From assembly GCF_042651565.1 (NCBI RefSeq), contig NZ_JBHSDF010000003.1: a stretch of 64,000 bases of DNA. One strand, 5' to 3'. This DNA is from Salinispirillum marinum (GTDB lineage Bacteria; Pseudomonadota; Gammaproteobacteria; Pseudomonadales; Natronospirillaceae). The position numbers and the translations under genes were made by a program. The notes under the pieces are model-generated. The model worked only from the letters and a program-made list of their open reading frames with translations, was not told where the DNA came from and searched no databases. Each line of letters starts with the position of its first letter. Positions within the stretch are counted from its first letter, which is position 1. Of this stretch, positions 47,970 to 56,556 are shown in pieces.

Positions 47970-48469
47970 TGACCGACTTAATCTATACCCACATGGCCAC
48001 CCCGGTTGGCAACTTGCTCATCAGCACCGACGGGAAATGTATCCAGCATATTCTGTTTGACGATGGCGCAGCGGCGGCAAAGCTGCAACAGCACGCAAGG
48101 CAAGACGCCCACCCGGTTCTGCAACTGGCCGAAGCCCAACTGGCGGAATATTTTTCCGGTGCGCGACAGGCCTTCGACCTACCGTTAAACGCGATCGGTA
48201 CGGCCTTTCAACAGCGTGTCTGGAATGCCCTAAGCACCATTCCGTTTGGTCAAACCTGGGACTATGCACAGCTTGCACAGGCCATCGGTCAGCCCACGGC
48301 GGCGCGAGCGGTGGGCATGGCGAACGGCCGTAACCCACTGAGTATCGTGGTGCCGTGCCATCGGGTGATTGGTAAAAACGGCACCTTAACCGGGTATGCC
48401 GGTGGGTTAAACAGGAAAGCTTGGTTATTGGAACTTGAGCGCGCTGAAGGGCAGGTTCAGCGTCAATAA
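47969..48469 (+). CDS. ogt: Methylated-DNA-protein-cysteine methyltransferase
   Basis: A 166-residue O6-alkylguanine alkyltransferase. The active-site IVVPCHRVIGKNG with acceptor Cys and the following GYAGGLNRKAWLL are intact, as is GTAFQQRVWNALSTIPFGQT (helix-turn-helix start). It removes methyl groups from O6-methylguanine in a single suicidal transfer. The ATG overlaps the stop of the Ada-AlkA fusion gene, so the two are translationally coupled and probably induced together by alkylation. The 3' end overlaps the convergent HDOD gene by seven bases. Confidence 0.92.
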   Translation: MTDLIYTHMATPVGNLLISTDGKCIQHILFDDGAAAAKLQQHARQDAHPVLQLAEAQLAEYFSGARQAFDLPLNAIGTAFQQRVWNALSTIPFGQTWDYAQLAQAIGQPTAARAVGMANGRNPLSIVVPCHRVIGKNGTLTGYAGGLNRKAWLLELERAEGQVQRQ

Positions 48470-49347
48470 CAATACTTCATGTTGATCCCCTGCTCGTCAA
48501 AGATCACCTTCATGGTTTCCAGGTCATAAGGGCTCAGGCCCAGCATATCCAGCACGAGGTCACGAATGTCTTCCCATTCATGATCGGTATCTTGGTGGCC
48601 GATGATGGCGTAGTTGCCACACATGTGTTCCGCCATTTTTAGAATGGCAAGCAGGACCAGTGAGTTCGCTTGTTTGGTGGAATGCCCGCGTGCTTCAAAC
48701 AGATGGCGTACGTTGTGGTGGTCGGCAATGGCGGCGGCAATGTGCGTCGGTTGGTTCCAAGACCTTGCGCAGTAATAACCCACCACGGCATGGTTGGTTT
48801 TAAACACTTCATTTTCGCGGTCAATCACCCGTGCGTGTTGACCTGCGTAGGCTTCCTGAAGGACGGTAAAGTAATCGTCGAACCGTTTATACATCAGCGG
48901 AATACCGACATTATGGAACAGGCCGAGGTTGTAGGCTTCTTCCGGGCAGGAATAGCCTACTTGTTTGGCAATGGAAGCACTGACAATGGCAATGTCCATG
49001 GCGGTGTCCCAGAAGCGGTTCAGTTCGATGATGTCGGAATCGTTAAGTTCACCCTTGATGCTCAAGCCGTTGACGATGTTGCTGACGGTGTTCAGGCCCA
49101 ATAACATGACGGCTTGATGGATGGACTGGATTTTATTGCTCAGCCCGTACAAAGGGGAGTTAACGATTTTCAGGATGGTGCCGGATAGGCCGACATCTTG
49201 CTTGATCAGGTCTGCAATACGGTCGATAGAAGGTTCCGGGTATACCTGTTCCATCTGCAAGTCGACCATGATTTGCGGCTGTGGTGGTATGACAATGCCT
49301 TGGAGAATCTGTTTGATCTGTTCTTCCGACAACTGCACTTGCGTCAT
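48463..49347 (-). CDS. HDOD domain protein
   Basis: A 294-residue cytoplasmic protein with an HDOD domain (degenerate HD hydrolase) over residues 20-210: IKQDVGLSGTILKIVNSPLY, SIHQAVMLLGLNTVSNIV and LFHNVGIPLMYKRF. HDOD proteins usually lack the HD catalytic pair and act in signalling scaffolds. No receiver or output domain is attached, so the role is unknown. The gene lies 11 bases downstream of the imelysin-like gene on the same strand, possibly in one operon. Confidence 0.85.
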   Translation of the reverse strand: MTQVQLSEEQIKQILQGIVIPPQPQIMVDLQMEQVYPEPSIDRIADLIKQDVGLSGTILKIVNSPLYGLSNKIQSIHQAVMLLGLNTVSNIVNGLSIKGELNDSDIIELNRFWDTAMDIAIVSASIAKQVGYSCPEEAYNLGLFHNVGIPLMYKRFDDYFTVLQEAYAGQHARVIDRENEVFKTNHAVVGYYCARSWNQPTHIAAAIADHHNVRHLFEARGHSTKQANSLVLLAILKMAEHMCGNYAIIGHQDTDHEWEDIRDLVLDMLGLSPYDLETMKVIFDEQGINMKYCY

Positions 49348-49358
49348 GATGAATGCTC

Positions 49359-50501
49359 TCAGTTAGAGTTGGCCAGTGTATGCCATGTGTTTTCTGTCAC
49401 CTCACGAAATATACGCAGGTGCTGAATGGCCGCAGAATTGATCGGTTGGAGTGCGGTGAGATCCGATGTCGTCTCGGTATCCACCGTGTGGGTTTCAAGC
49501 CAGGTCGCGGTCTGTTCCACGGTACTTTGCCATTCGTTCATGGGCAGCTCGAACGTCTCGACGATGCGCAACGTATCCGGTTGGGCCATCCAGTCGTGTA
49601 AGGCCGCCAGTGTCCCTTTGAAGCGAACATGGTCATGCATCGGGTGCAGCGCTAATCCGGGCTCACCGTTCAGGACGCGAGCACTGGCGCGCTCCACTTT
49701 CTCCAGTGCCAGAATCCAGTTGTCGATCAACCAGGTCAGTTGATAGGTGGTGGAGTAAGTGCGGCGGACATTGCTGATCCGGGCTGGCCAGTTGTCTTGC
49801 CAGATTTCTGCTTGCGTCAGCAAGTCGTTGGTGATCAGGCGTAATAAACCGGCGCGTCGGGTCGTGCTGGCACCTTCCTCGGTGGTCATGATGAAATCGT
49901 CGGCTGAGCGGGGTTCCACACCAAATAACAGTACCTCAACGGCATACAGGCCTAGGGCGACTTCTTCCTCAAAGCTGATTTGATGCTGCACTTCCAAGCT
50001 TTCCAGGCTCAAGGTGACCGTGTTGTCGTTAACTATGCCGGTATCAGCGTAGTCTGGAATGCTGTCGAGATAACCGGGTAACGCTGGCGCTGCAACCGTG
50101 CGTTGATAGCGCGCGGCGAAATTAGTAGCACTGTCGGTGGCGAGTGGTCGGTGGCTGCATAAATCGGCCATGCCCCATTTTTCGGCGGCCAGCTGCCAAC
50201 TGCTCTGTGTTTGCGCCAAGCCCGCTGCGGAGGGCTCATTGAGGAAGCTGTCCGTATCAATGGCCAGCGTCAGCACGGCCTCTTTAAACTCGCCATAGCC
50301 ATCCTGGCAGCGCTGCAAGGACTGCAACTGCCAGGTCAGATAGAGGTCATCCGTTGGGCTGACGATGGATGGGTCAATGGGTACGACGTCTTCTACATCC
50401 ACCTGTGGGGCATCCGTTTCCGGCAGCGCGGCCGGTTCTTGCGTACACGCCATCAACGACAGCGCCGTTAAGGCCATTAACGGAGCGTAATAACGGGCCA
50501 T
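49359..50501 (-). CDS. Imelysin-like lipoprotein
   Basis: A 380-residue envelope protein. The N-terminus has a lipoprotein signal (LMALTALSLMACTQ, Cys at residue 19). The body resembles imelysin-family periplasmic proteins, with EEEVALGLYAVEVLLFGVEPRSADDF where imelysins have a G-x-H-A-I-E-F-L-L-W-G-like segment; here the His is replaced by Tyr, so the putative metal site is altered. Imelysins are linked to iron or heme handling. It overlaps the HAD phosphatase gene by 25 bases at its 5' end. The family assignment is moderate; the altered motif makes function uncertain. Confidence 0.65.
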   Translation of the reverse strand: MARYYAPLMALTALSLMACTQEPAALPETDAPQVDVEDVVPIDPSIVSPTDDLYLTWQLQSLQRCQDGYGEFKEAVLTLAIDTDSFLNEPSAAGLAQTQSSWQLAAEKWGMADLCSHRPLATDSATNFAARYQRTVAAPALPGYLDSIPDYADTGIVNDNTVTLSLESLEVQHQISFEEEVALGLYAVEVLLFGVEPRSADDFIMTTEEGASTTRRAGLLRLITNDLLTQAEIWQDNWPARISNVRRTYSTTYQLTWLIDNWILALEKVERASARVLNGEPGLALHPMHDHVRFKGTLAALHDWMAQPDTLRIVETFELPMNEWQSTVEQTATWLETHTVDTETTSDLTALQPINSAAIQHLRIFREVTENTWHTLANSN

Positions 50502-51148
50502 CCGAGTTCCTCAGCAATGGTTTTCAATGTTGGATCCGGGTCCACGGCAACGGGGTGATCCACGTTCTTCAATAAAGGTAGGTCATTATGACTGTCGCTG
50601 TAAAAATAACGCTCTGTAAATTCCACATCGCGTTCGGTGAGCCAGGCGTTCAGGCGGGTGATTTTCCCATCCTGAAAGGCAGGAACACCGGCAATCTTTC
50701 CCGTATAACCCTGTGCATCACTCTCGAGTTCAGTAGCAATCAAATGTGGAATAGCCAACAACGCTGCAATAGGCTCGGTGACAAAGCGGTTGGTGGCCGT
50801 AATGATGATCAGTTCATCGCCTTGCGCCCGGTGTTGGGCCAATAACGTGGCTGTGCCCGGGGCAATCATCGGCGTGATCACGTCGGCCACAAACTGTTTG
50901 CGTAGGCGTTCGCGTGCTGCAAAGGATAGGCGCTGCAACGGTTCGGTAACAAAGGCTACGTATTCGTGAATGTTCAGCGCGCCCGCCAGATACTGTTGAT
51001 AAAACCGGTCATTCTGGGTCGCATGTACCTCGGCACTGACGACGCCCTGTTGTACCAGATAAGCACCCCAAGCGTGGTCACTGTCGCCCGCGAGTAAGGT
51101 GTTGTCGAGGTCAAAAATTGCCAGATTCAAGGCCGTACATCTCCGCAT
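50477..51148 (-). CDS. HAD family phosphatase (SerB-like, HAD-IB)
   Basis: A 223-residue HAD hydrolase. Motif I is LAIFDLDNTLLAGDSD, motif II ELIIITATNRF, and motif III/IV FYSDSHNDLPLL. The cap is small and helical as in HAD-IB (SerB/histidinol-phosphatase-like) enzymes; the substrate is probably a small phosphoester. The start is unclear: ATG at 51148 lacks a ribosome-binding site, while a TTG at 51130 has GGAG 10 bases upstream. It overlaps the imelysin-like gene, and is divergent from rppH. Confidence 0.82.
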   Translation of the reverse strand: MRRCTALNLAIFDLDNTLLAGDSDHAWGAYLVQQGVVSAEVHATQNDRFYQQYLAGALNIHEYVAFVTEPLQRLSFAARERLRKQFVADVITPMIAPGTATLLAQHRAQGDELIIITATNRFVTEPIAALLAIPHLIATELESDAQGYTGKIAGVPAFQDGKITRLNAWLTERDVEFTERYFYSDSHNDLPLLKNVDHPVAVDPDPTLKTIAEELGWPVITLR

Positions 51149-51317
51149 TTAATGCTGCATTATGCCATTTAACCGACCGTCCGGCACCCGTGCTAGCGCT
51201 TTCATGAGAAGTTTTTAGTGGTTGTTCGAAAGGTGATCGACGATCCGCAGTCAAGTTGCCTGACACGCCTTCATTGTGAAACAATCAGCGCAATTAAACC
51301 AAATTGAGTGCACTATT

Positions 51318-51854
51318 ATGATCGACGTGGATGGTTTCCGCCCAAACGTCGGCATCATTCTGGCAAACGCTAGAGGTCAGGTGCTTTGGGCTCGACGCAT
51401 TGGGCAAGATGCGTGGCAGTTCCCGCAAGGCGGTATTCGCGCGGACGAAACCCCCTTGCAGGCCCTATACCGAGAATTGGGCGAAGAAGTCGGCTTAACC
51501 CCGGACGATGTGGAGGTGATTGCCTGCACCCGTGGTTGGTTAAAGTATCGTTTGCCGAAACGATTATTGCGTCACAACAGTTTGCCGGTGTGTATTGGGC
51601 AAAAACAGAAGTGGTTTTTATTACGCATGACCTGCCGCGATCAGAAAGTAAACTTTTCGGGCAGTGATACCCCGGAATTTGATGGCTGGCAATGGGTAAG
51701 CTACTGGTATCCCTTGGCACAGGTGGTGTCATTTAAAAAACAGGTTTATCGTCAGGCCCTGGCTGAGCTGGCCCCGCGATTGGCCAAAGAATTAAAAGGA
51801 TACTCTATTGAACATGCTAACCACGCTGAAGCGGATCGTACAGGAAGTTACTAG
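51318..51854 (+). CDS. rppH: RNA pyrophosphohydrolase
   Basis: A 178-residue Nudix hydrolase that removes pyrophosphate from 5' ends of mRNA, triggering decay. The Nudix box GGIRADETPLQALYRELGEE is complete, and GFRPNVGIILANARGQVLWA plus WQFPQGGI at the start match RppH. ATG 51318 is chosen over an upstream in-frame ATG at 51276 since the conserved MIDVDGFRPNVG start falls here. It precedes and overlaps ptsP by 41 bases, the standard rppH-ptsP order of gammaproteobacteria. Confidence 0.95.
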   Translation: MIDVDGFRPNVGIILANARGQVLWARRIGQDAWQFPQGGIRADETPLQALYRELGEEVGLTPDDVEVIACTRGWLKYRLPKRLLRHNSLPVCIGQKQKWFLLRMTCRDQKVNFSGSDTPEFDGWQWVSYWYPLAQVVSFKKQVYRQALAELAPRLAKELKGYSIEHANHAEADRTGSY

Positions 51855-54096
51855 CGCTAAGGATCTCACGAGCGCCCTGAATGTCATTGTCGAACGCGTA
51901 CGCGACGCGATGGACGTTCAGGTGTGCTCGATATTCCTGTTTGATGACAAATCGCGCCGCTATGTGCTGATGGCGACCGAGGGGTTAAACAAACAGGAAG
52001 TTGGCCAAGTCTCCTTGGGCAGCAATGAGGGTATCATTGCCTTGGTGGGTAAGCGTGAAGAACCCATCAACCTTGAAGATGCACCCAACCACCCGTCGTT
52101 TCACTATGTCTCCTCGCTCGGTGAAGAGCCCTTTAATGCCTTCTTGGCGGCCCCGATCATTCACCAAAAACGGTTGCTGGGCGTTATTACGGCGCAGCGA
52201 CCGGAGCGGCGCCGCTTTGACGAGGGTGAAGAAGCTTTTCTGGTGACCATTTCGGCCCAGTTGGCGAGCGTCATTGCGCATGCGGAAGCATCAGGCCAAG
52301 ACATCAATGGAGTGCTTTCGGGTATCAGTCAGCGTGATGTCCGCTTTGAAGGGGTGGCTGGCGCTACCGGGGTAGCTATCGGTACGGCCGTCTTGGTGAT
52401 GTCTCCGGCAGACTTGCAGGAAATCCCGGCGCGCCGCACAGATGACATTCCCGGCGAGAAGCTGCGTTTGCAACAGGCATTGGAACAGGTCAAAAACGAT
52501 ATTCGCCGCGCGGGTGAAAAACTGGCGTCTGAATTACGTCCGGAAGAACAAGCGCTGTTCGACGTGTATCTGAATATGTTGGACGACCAAGCCCTGGGTG
52601 CGGAAGTGCAATCGGTTATTGATGGTGGTGAATGGGCTGAGGGAGCATTAGCCCAGGTCATTAACGGATATTCACAGCACTTTTCGGATATGGAAGATGC
52701 GTATTTACGCGAGCGGGCCACCGACATTCGGGATTTGGGGCGTCGAGTGCTCAGTTATTTACGTGCCGAAGACGCCGGACCACGCACCCTGCCCGACAAT
52801 GCCATCATCATTGGCGAGGATTTAACGCCCGCCATTTTGGGCGAGGTCGATGAAGCGCATTTGGCTGGCATCATTTCCATTCAGGGTTCGTCCAATTCGC
52901 ACATTGCCATTTTAGCGCGTGCCATGGGCATTCCGACCGTAATGGGTATGGTTGACCTGCCGTACCGCGAAATCGAAGGTCAGCAGTTGGTGGTCGATGG
53001 CTACCGTGGACACGTCTACGTTAATCTTTCCGATGAACGGCTGCGCCACTTCCAAGAAATCGTTCTAGAAGAGAAGGCGTTCGAGGCCGAACTTGAAACT
53101 CAAAAAGACCTGCCCTGCACAACGCTGGATGGCACCGATATTTCGTTGATGGTCAACACCGGTTTGTTGACCGACGTGTATCGCTCCTTAGACCGCGGGG
53201 CCGAAGGTGTTGGGCTGTATCGTACCGAAGTGTCCTTCATGATGCAGGAGCGTTTCCCTTCGGAAGCCGAACAAACGGTGATTTACCGACAGCAGTTGGA
53301 GGCCTTTGCACCGCGTCCGGTGACCATGCGTACGTTGGATATTGGCGGCGATAAAGCACTGCCTTATTTCCCAATTGAAGAAGAAAACCCGTTCTTGGGC
53401 TGGCGCGGCATTCGCGTAACACTCGACCACCCAGAAATTTTTCTCGTACAAATTCGCGCCATGATTCGGGCCAGTGAGGGGCTGGATAACCTCCGGATTA
53501 TGTTGCCGATGATCACCAGTGTCAGTGAATTAGACGAAGCACTGCACTTGGTGTATCGCGCCTTGTTTGAATTGCAGGAAGAAAATGTGCCGGTGACCAT
53601 GCCGGAAATTGGCATGATGATTGAGGTTCCCGCCACGGTTTATCAAACGCGCGCCTATGCCTCGCGGGTAGATTTCCTGTCAGTGGGTTCCAACGATTTA
53701 ACACAGTATCTGTTGGCGGTTGACCGCAATAACCCGCGTGTGGCCGGTTTGTACAGCAGCTTCCACCCGGCAGTGTTGACTGCCCTGAAATACATTGTGG
53801 ATGTGGCGGCCGAAGAAGGTACGCCGGTATCCATTTGTGGTGAAATGGCCGGTGATCCGGCCGGTGCCGTGGTGCTGGTAGGCTTGGGTTATGACACCCT
53901 ATCGATGAACAGTGCGAGCTTGTTGCGCGTGAAGTCGATGCTGCGTGAAATCGACATGACCTGGGCGCGCGATTTGGCCGCCGAAGTGCTGACCTTGGAA
54001 GATCCGCTGGTAATTAAGAGTACAGTAGAGCTGGCATTGAAGGATGCAGGGGTGAGCTTAGCCGGTGTTACCTTTAACCGGGATCGCTGGTCTTAA
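51814..54096 (+). CDS. ptsP: Nitrogen PTS enzyme I (PtsP) with GAF domain
   Basis: A 760-residue phosphoenolpyruvate-protein phosphotransferase of the nitrogen PTS. Residues 1-165 form a GAF sensor (MLTTLKRIVQEVTSAKDL start); the remainder is enzyme I, with the phosphorylated His in SIQGSSNSHIAILARAMG, PEP-binding GLYRTEVSFMM, and DFLSVGSNDLTQYLLAVDRN plus the active Cys in PVSICGEMAG. ATG 51814 fits homologues; TTG 51808 has AGGA seven bases before it and could be the real start. It overlaps rppH by 41 bases. The partner NPr/PtsN genes are not in the window. Confidence 0.95.
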   Translation: MLTTLKRIVQEVTSAKDLTSALNVIVERVRDAMDVQVCSIFLFDDKSRRYVLMATEGLNKQEVGQVSLGSNEGIIALVGKREEPINLEDAPNHPSFHYVSSLGEEPFNAFLAAPIIHQKRLLGVITAQRPERRRFDEGEEAFLVTISAQLASVIAHAEASGQDINGVLSGISQRDVRFEGVAGATGVAIGTAVLVMSPADLQEIPARRTDDIPGEKLRLQQALEQVKNDIRRAGEKLASELRPEEQALFDVYLNMLDDQALGAEVQSVIDGGEWAEGALAQVINGYSQHFSDMEDAYLRERATDIRDLGRRVLSYLRAEDAGPRTLPDNAIIIGEDLTPAILGEVDEAHLAGIISIQGSSNSHIAILARAMGIPTVMGMVDLPYREIEGQQLVVDGYRGHVYVNLSDERLRHFQEIVLEEKAFEAELETQKDLPCTTLDGTDISLMVNTGLLTDVYRSLDRGAEGVGLYRTEVSFMMQERFPSEAEQTVIYRQQLEAFAPRPVTMRTLDIGGDKALPYFPIEEENPFLGWRGIRVTLDHPEIFLVQIRAMIRASEGLDNLRIMLPMITSVSELDEALHLVYRALFELQEENVPVTMPEIGMMIEVPATVYQTRAYASRVDFLSVGSNDLTQYLLAVDRNNPRVAGLYSSFHPAVLTALKYIVDVAAEEGTPVSICGEMAGDPAGAVVLVGLGYDTLSMNSASLLRVKSMLREIDMTWARDLAAEVLTLEDPLVIKSTVELALKDAGVSLAGVTFNRDRWS

Positions 54097-54141
54097 AAGC
54101 CTCTGCTGATACACCTAAGACGCGATCCCTCTGACCGAATT

Positions 54142-54233
54142 TTCGCGCGGAGGGCCGCGCTCCTACGGTAAATGGTTCGCGCATACACATTATGCGGTAC
54201 TTCTTTTCGTAGGAGGCCAGCCCTCTGGCCGAA
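54142..54233. repeat. REP-like repeat cluster (second locus)
   Basis: An inverted unit TTCGCGCGGAGGG...CTCCTAC at about 54142-54166, a short hairpin GCGCAT-ACACAT-TATGCG, and a forward unit at 54208-54233 identical over 26 bases to 45752-45777. Upstream remnants (CCCTCTGACCGAA at 54127-54139) are a decayed third unit. It lies between the convergent ptsP and typA genes. Confidence 0.8.
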
Positions 54234-54243
54234 CCAAATTGTA

Positions 54244-56055
54244 TTAACTGCGCGCGGTACGCTTCCGCGCGTTCTCTTGCAGTTCTTTCTTGCGCAAGCG
54301 AATGCTTTTTGGTGTTACTTCAACCAATTCATCGTCCTGGATGAATTCCAGTGCTTGTTCCAACGTCATCCGAACAGGTGGCGTCAGCAACAACGCATCG
54401 TCCTTACCGGACGCACGCACGTTGGTGAGCTGCTTGGCTTTTGTGGGGTTAACCACTAAGTCATTGTCGCGGCTGTGCAAGCCGATGATCATGCCTTCAT
54501 AGACTTCTTCGTTGGCACCAATGTACAAGCGACCACGATCCTGCAGCGTGAACAGGGCGTAGGCCAGCGACTTACCTTGCACCATCGACACCAATACACC
54601 ATTTTGGCGTTCGCCCGCTGTAGACGGGTTGATCGGGCCGTAATGGTCAAAAATACTCGTCAATATGCCGGAACCTGACGTGAGCGTCAGAAACAGCGAG
54701 CGGAAACCGATCAGGCCACGTGCGGGCATGATGAAGTCCAAACGTACACGGCCTTTGCCATCGGGAATCATGTTCTTCAGTTCTGCGCGGCGCTCACCGA
54801 GTTCCTGCATGACCGATCCTTGGTGTTGTTCTTCAACATCCACCACCACTTGCTCGTAAGGCTCTTGCTTAACACCGTCAATTTCTTTGATCACAACTTG
54901 CGGGCGACCCACGGCCAATTCAAAGCCTTCGCGGCGCATGTTTTCAATCAACACCGACAAGTGCAATTCGCCACGGCCTGATACTTTGAACTTCTCTGGC
55001 GTATCGCCTTCCTCCACGCGCAAGGCAACGTTACTGAGCAGTTCACGGTCTAGGCGTTCACGGATGTTGCGGCTGGTAACGAACTTGCCTTCTTTACCGG
55101 CGAACGGTGAATCGTTGACTTGAAAGGTCATCGATACGGTAGGTTCATCAACAGTCAGCGGTGGCAAGGCTTCAATCGCATCCGGGCTGCACAGCGTATC
55201 GGAAATGAACAGTTCTTCCATACCGGTGATGCAGATGATGTCACCGGCTTCGGCTTGATCGACTTCCACGCGCTCCAAACCATGGTAACCCATGACTTGC
55301 AGAATACGGCCGTTACGGACTTTGCCTTTCACATCAATGGCTTTTACCTGCGTGTTGGGCTTCACTTTACCGCGTGTTACCCGGCCAATGCCGATGATGC
55401 CAACATAGCTGTTGTAGTCCAAGGCCGAAATTTGCATCTGGAATGGGCCTTCAGGGTCAACCTGAGGGCAGGGGACTTTATCGACCACCAACTGCAGCAG
55501 TGGGGTCATGTCGTCGGCCATATTGTCGGCTTCCATACCGGCCACGCCGTTCAAGGCTGACGCGTAAATAACGGGGAAGTCGAGTTGTTCTTCGGTCGCG
55601 CCGAGGTTGTCGAACAGGTCAAACACCTGATCCAACACCCAATCAGGGCGTGCGCCTGGGCGGTCGATTTTGTTGATAACGACGATAGGGCGCAAGCCAC
55701 GTTCAAAGGCTTTCTGCGTAACGAAGCGCGTTTGTGGCATTGGGCCGTCCATTGCGTCTACCAGCAACAGTACGGAGTCAACCATCGACATAACACGCTC
55801 TACTTCACCGCCGAAGTCGGCGTGTCCGGGGGTGTCCACGATGTTTATGCGGTAATCGTGCCAGCGAATGGCGGTGTTTTTGGCCAAGATCGTGATGCCA
55901 CGTTCTTTCTCTTGGTCATTGGAGTCCATGACCCGCTCAGAGCCTTGGTCTTTCCGGCCTAAGGTGCCAGATTGTTGCAGCAGCTTATCTACGAGCGTGG
56001 TTTTGCCATGGTCAACGTGGGCGATGATGGCGATGTTACGAAGATTGTCGATCAC
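54244..56055 (-). CDS. typA: Ribosome-associated translational GTPase TypA/BipA
   Basis: A 603-residue GTPase close to the length of E. coli BipA (607). Seen: G1 AHVDHGKTTLVDKLL, G2 region ERGITILAKNTA, G3 DTPGHADFGGEVERV, G4 VVINKIDRPGA, and the C-terminal TypA domain with GRLYIGANEEVYEG and the family end TPKSIRLRKKELQENARKR. It acts on the ribosome in 50S assembly, especially at low temperature or stress. The start is GTG, with no strong ribosome-binding site. A promoter TTGAGC-N16-TACAAT lies 33-60 bases upstream on this strand. Confidence 0.96.
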   Translation of the reverse strand: MIDNLRNIAIIAHVDHGKTTLVDKLLQQSGTLGRKDQGSERVMDSNDQEKERGITILAKNTAIRWHDYRINIVDTPGHADFGGEVERVMSMVDSVLLLVDAMDGPMPQTRFVTQKAFERGLRPIVVINKIDRPGARPDWVLDQVFDLFDNLGATEEQLDFPVIYASALNGVAGMEADNMADDMTPLLQLVVDKVPCPQVDPEGPFQMQISALDYNSYVGIIGIGRVTRGKVKPNTQVKAIDVKGKVRNGRILQVMGYHGLERVEVDQAEAGDIICITGMEELFISDTLCSPDAIEALPPLTVDEPTVSMTFQVNDSPFAGKEGKFVTSRNIRERLDRELLSNVALRVEEGDTPEKFKVSGRGELHLSVLIENMRREGFELAVGRPQVVIKEIDGVKQEPYEQVVVDVEEQHQGSVMQELGERRAELKNMIPDGKGRVRLDFIMPARGLIGFRSLFLTLTSGSGILTSIFDHYGPINPSTAGERQNGVLVSMVQGKSLAYALFTLQDRGRLYIGANEEVYEGMIIGLHSRDNDLVVNPTKAKQLTNVRASGKDDALLLTPPVRMTLEQALEFIQDDELVEVTPKSIRLRKKELQENARKRTARS

Positions 56056-56087
56056 AGGAGCGGGTCCGTCTTAAAAAGGGCTTGGGC

Positions 56088-56115
56088 ATTGTACGGATTT
56101 CCTATGATTGCTCAA
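56088..56115 (-). promoter_or_regulatory. typA promoter
   Basis: On the minus strand: TTGAGC (56110-56115), 16 bases, TACAAT (56088-56093). This leads to transcription about 30 bases upstream of the GTG start. Predicted from consensus only. Confidence 0.55.
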
Positions 56116-56202
56116 TGAATAACCGGTAAATTCGTAAAATAAAGTCATTTTGTGATCATTATGGTGTATTTGCAGGCTGCAGGCCGTTACCAGGCCAAGA
56201 AC

Positions 56203-56231
56203 TTGTCAAGACAAGGCTTGGCCTGTAGTAT
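56203..56231 (+). promoter_or_regulatory. Stringent-type sigma-70 promoter upstream of the SulP gene
   Basis: TTGTCA, 17 bases, TAGTAT, then GCGCCC directly after the -10. A GC-rich discriminator of this form is the mark of stringently controlled promoters such as those of rRNA and tRNA genes. No stable RNA gene follows; the first ORF is the SulP gene about 320 bases downstream. Confidence 0.65.
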
Positions 56232-56237
56232 GCGCCC

Positions 56238-56556
56238 TCTTTTTTGCAGCGTACGCTGCCCTTGTTTGGCTACACCGCTTAGCTGCCTTTGCCAGACACC
56301 CACCGACGACAGAGAAGAAGCCCGTGCTTGTTACGCCGCCCTAGCGTTCACCATTTATCAGTTTGCTTTAATCACGTTAAAGCAAGCATCGTTGTCCAAC
56401 AACGTCATCCTGTTCTGTCAGGCTGTGATATAGCATGTTATTGGGTATGTGCGGGTAAGATATTCAGAAAGATCCGCGGTTAGTCCATTAGCACATAGTT
56501 CCGAAGCAGAACGTCCGTTTTAAACCATCGATCTAACCCTGTGGAAATAAATTATT
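56238..56556 (+). other. Long untranslated leader of the SulP transporter gene
   Basis: About 319 bases between the predicted +1 region and ATG 56557. No ORF with a good start is seen and no known riboswitch core is recognised. Short stems can be drawn, e.g. GCAGCGTACGCTGC at the start and GCGGGT/ATCCGC later. Either a regulatory leader or an unannotated small RNA could be present. Confidence 0.4.

Noticed and set aside
51808..51854. Apparent frameshift between rppH and ptsP
   Set aside because: Both proteins are full length; the 41-base overlap is a real overlap of two intact genes, as in related bacteria.
56203..56556. tRNA or rRNA gene after the stringent-type promoter
   Set aside because: No T-loop GTTCGA-type core, acceptor stem or CCA was found; the interval cannot be folded as a tRNA by eye.
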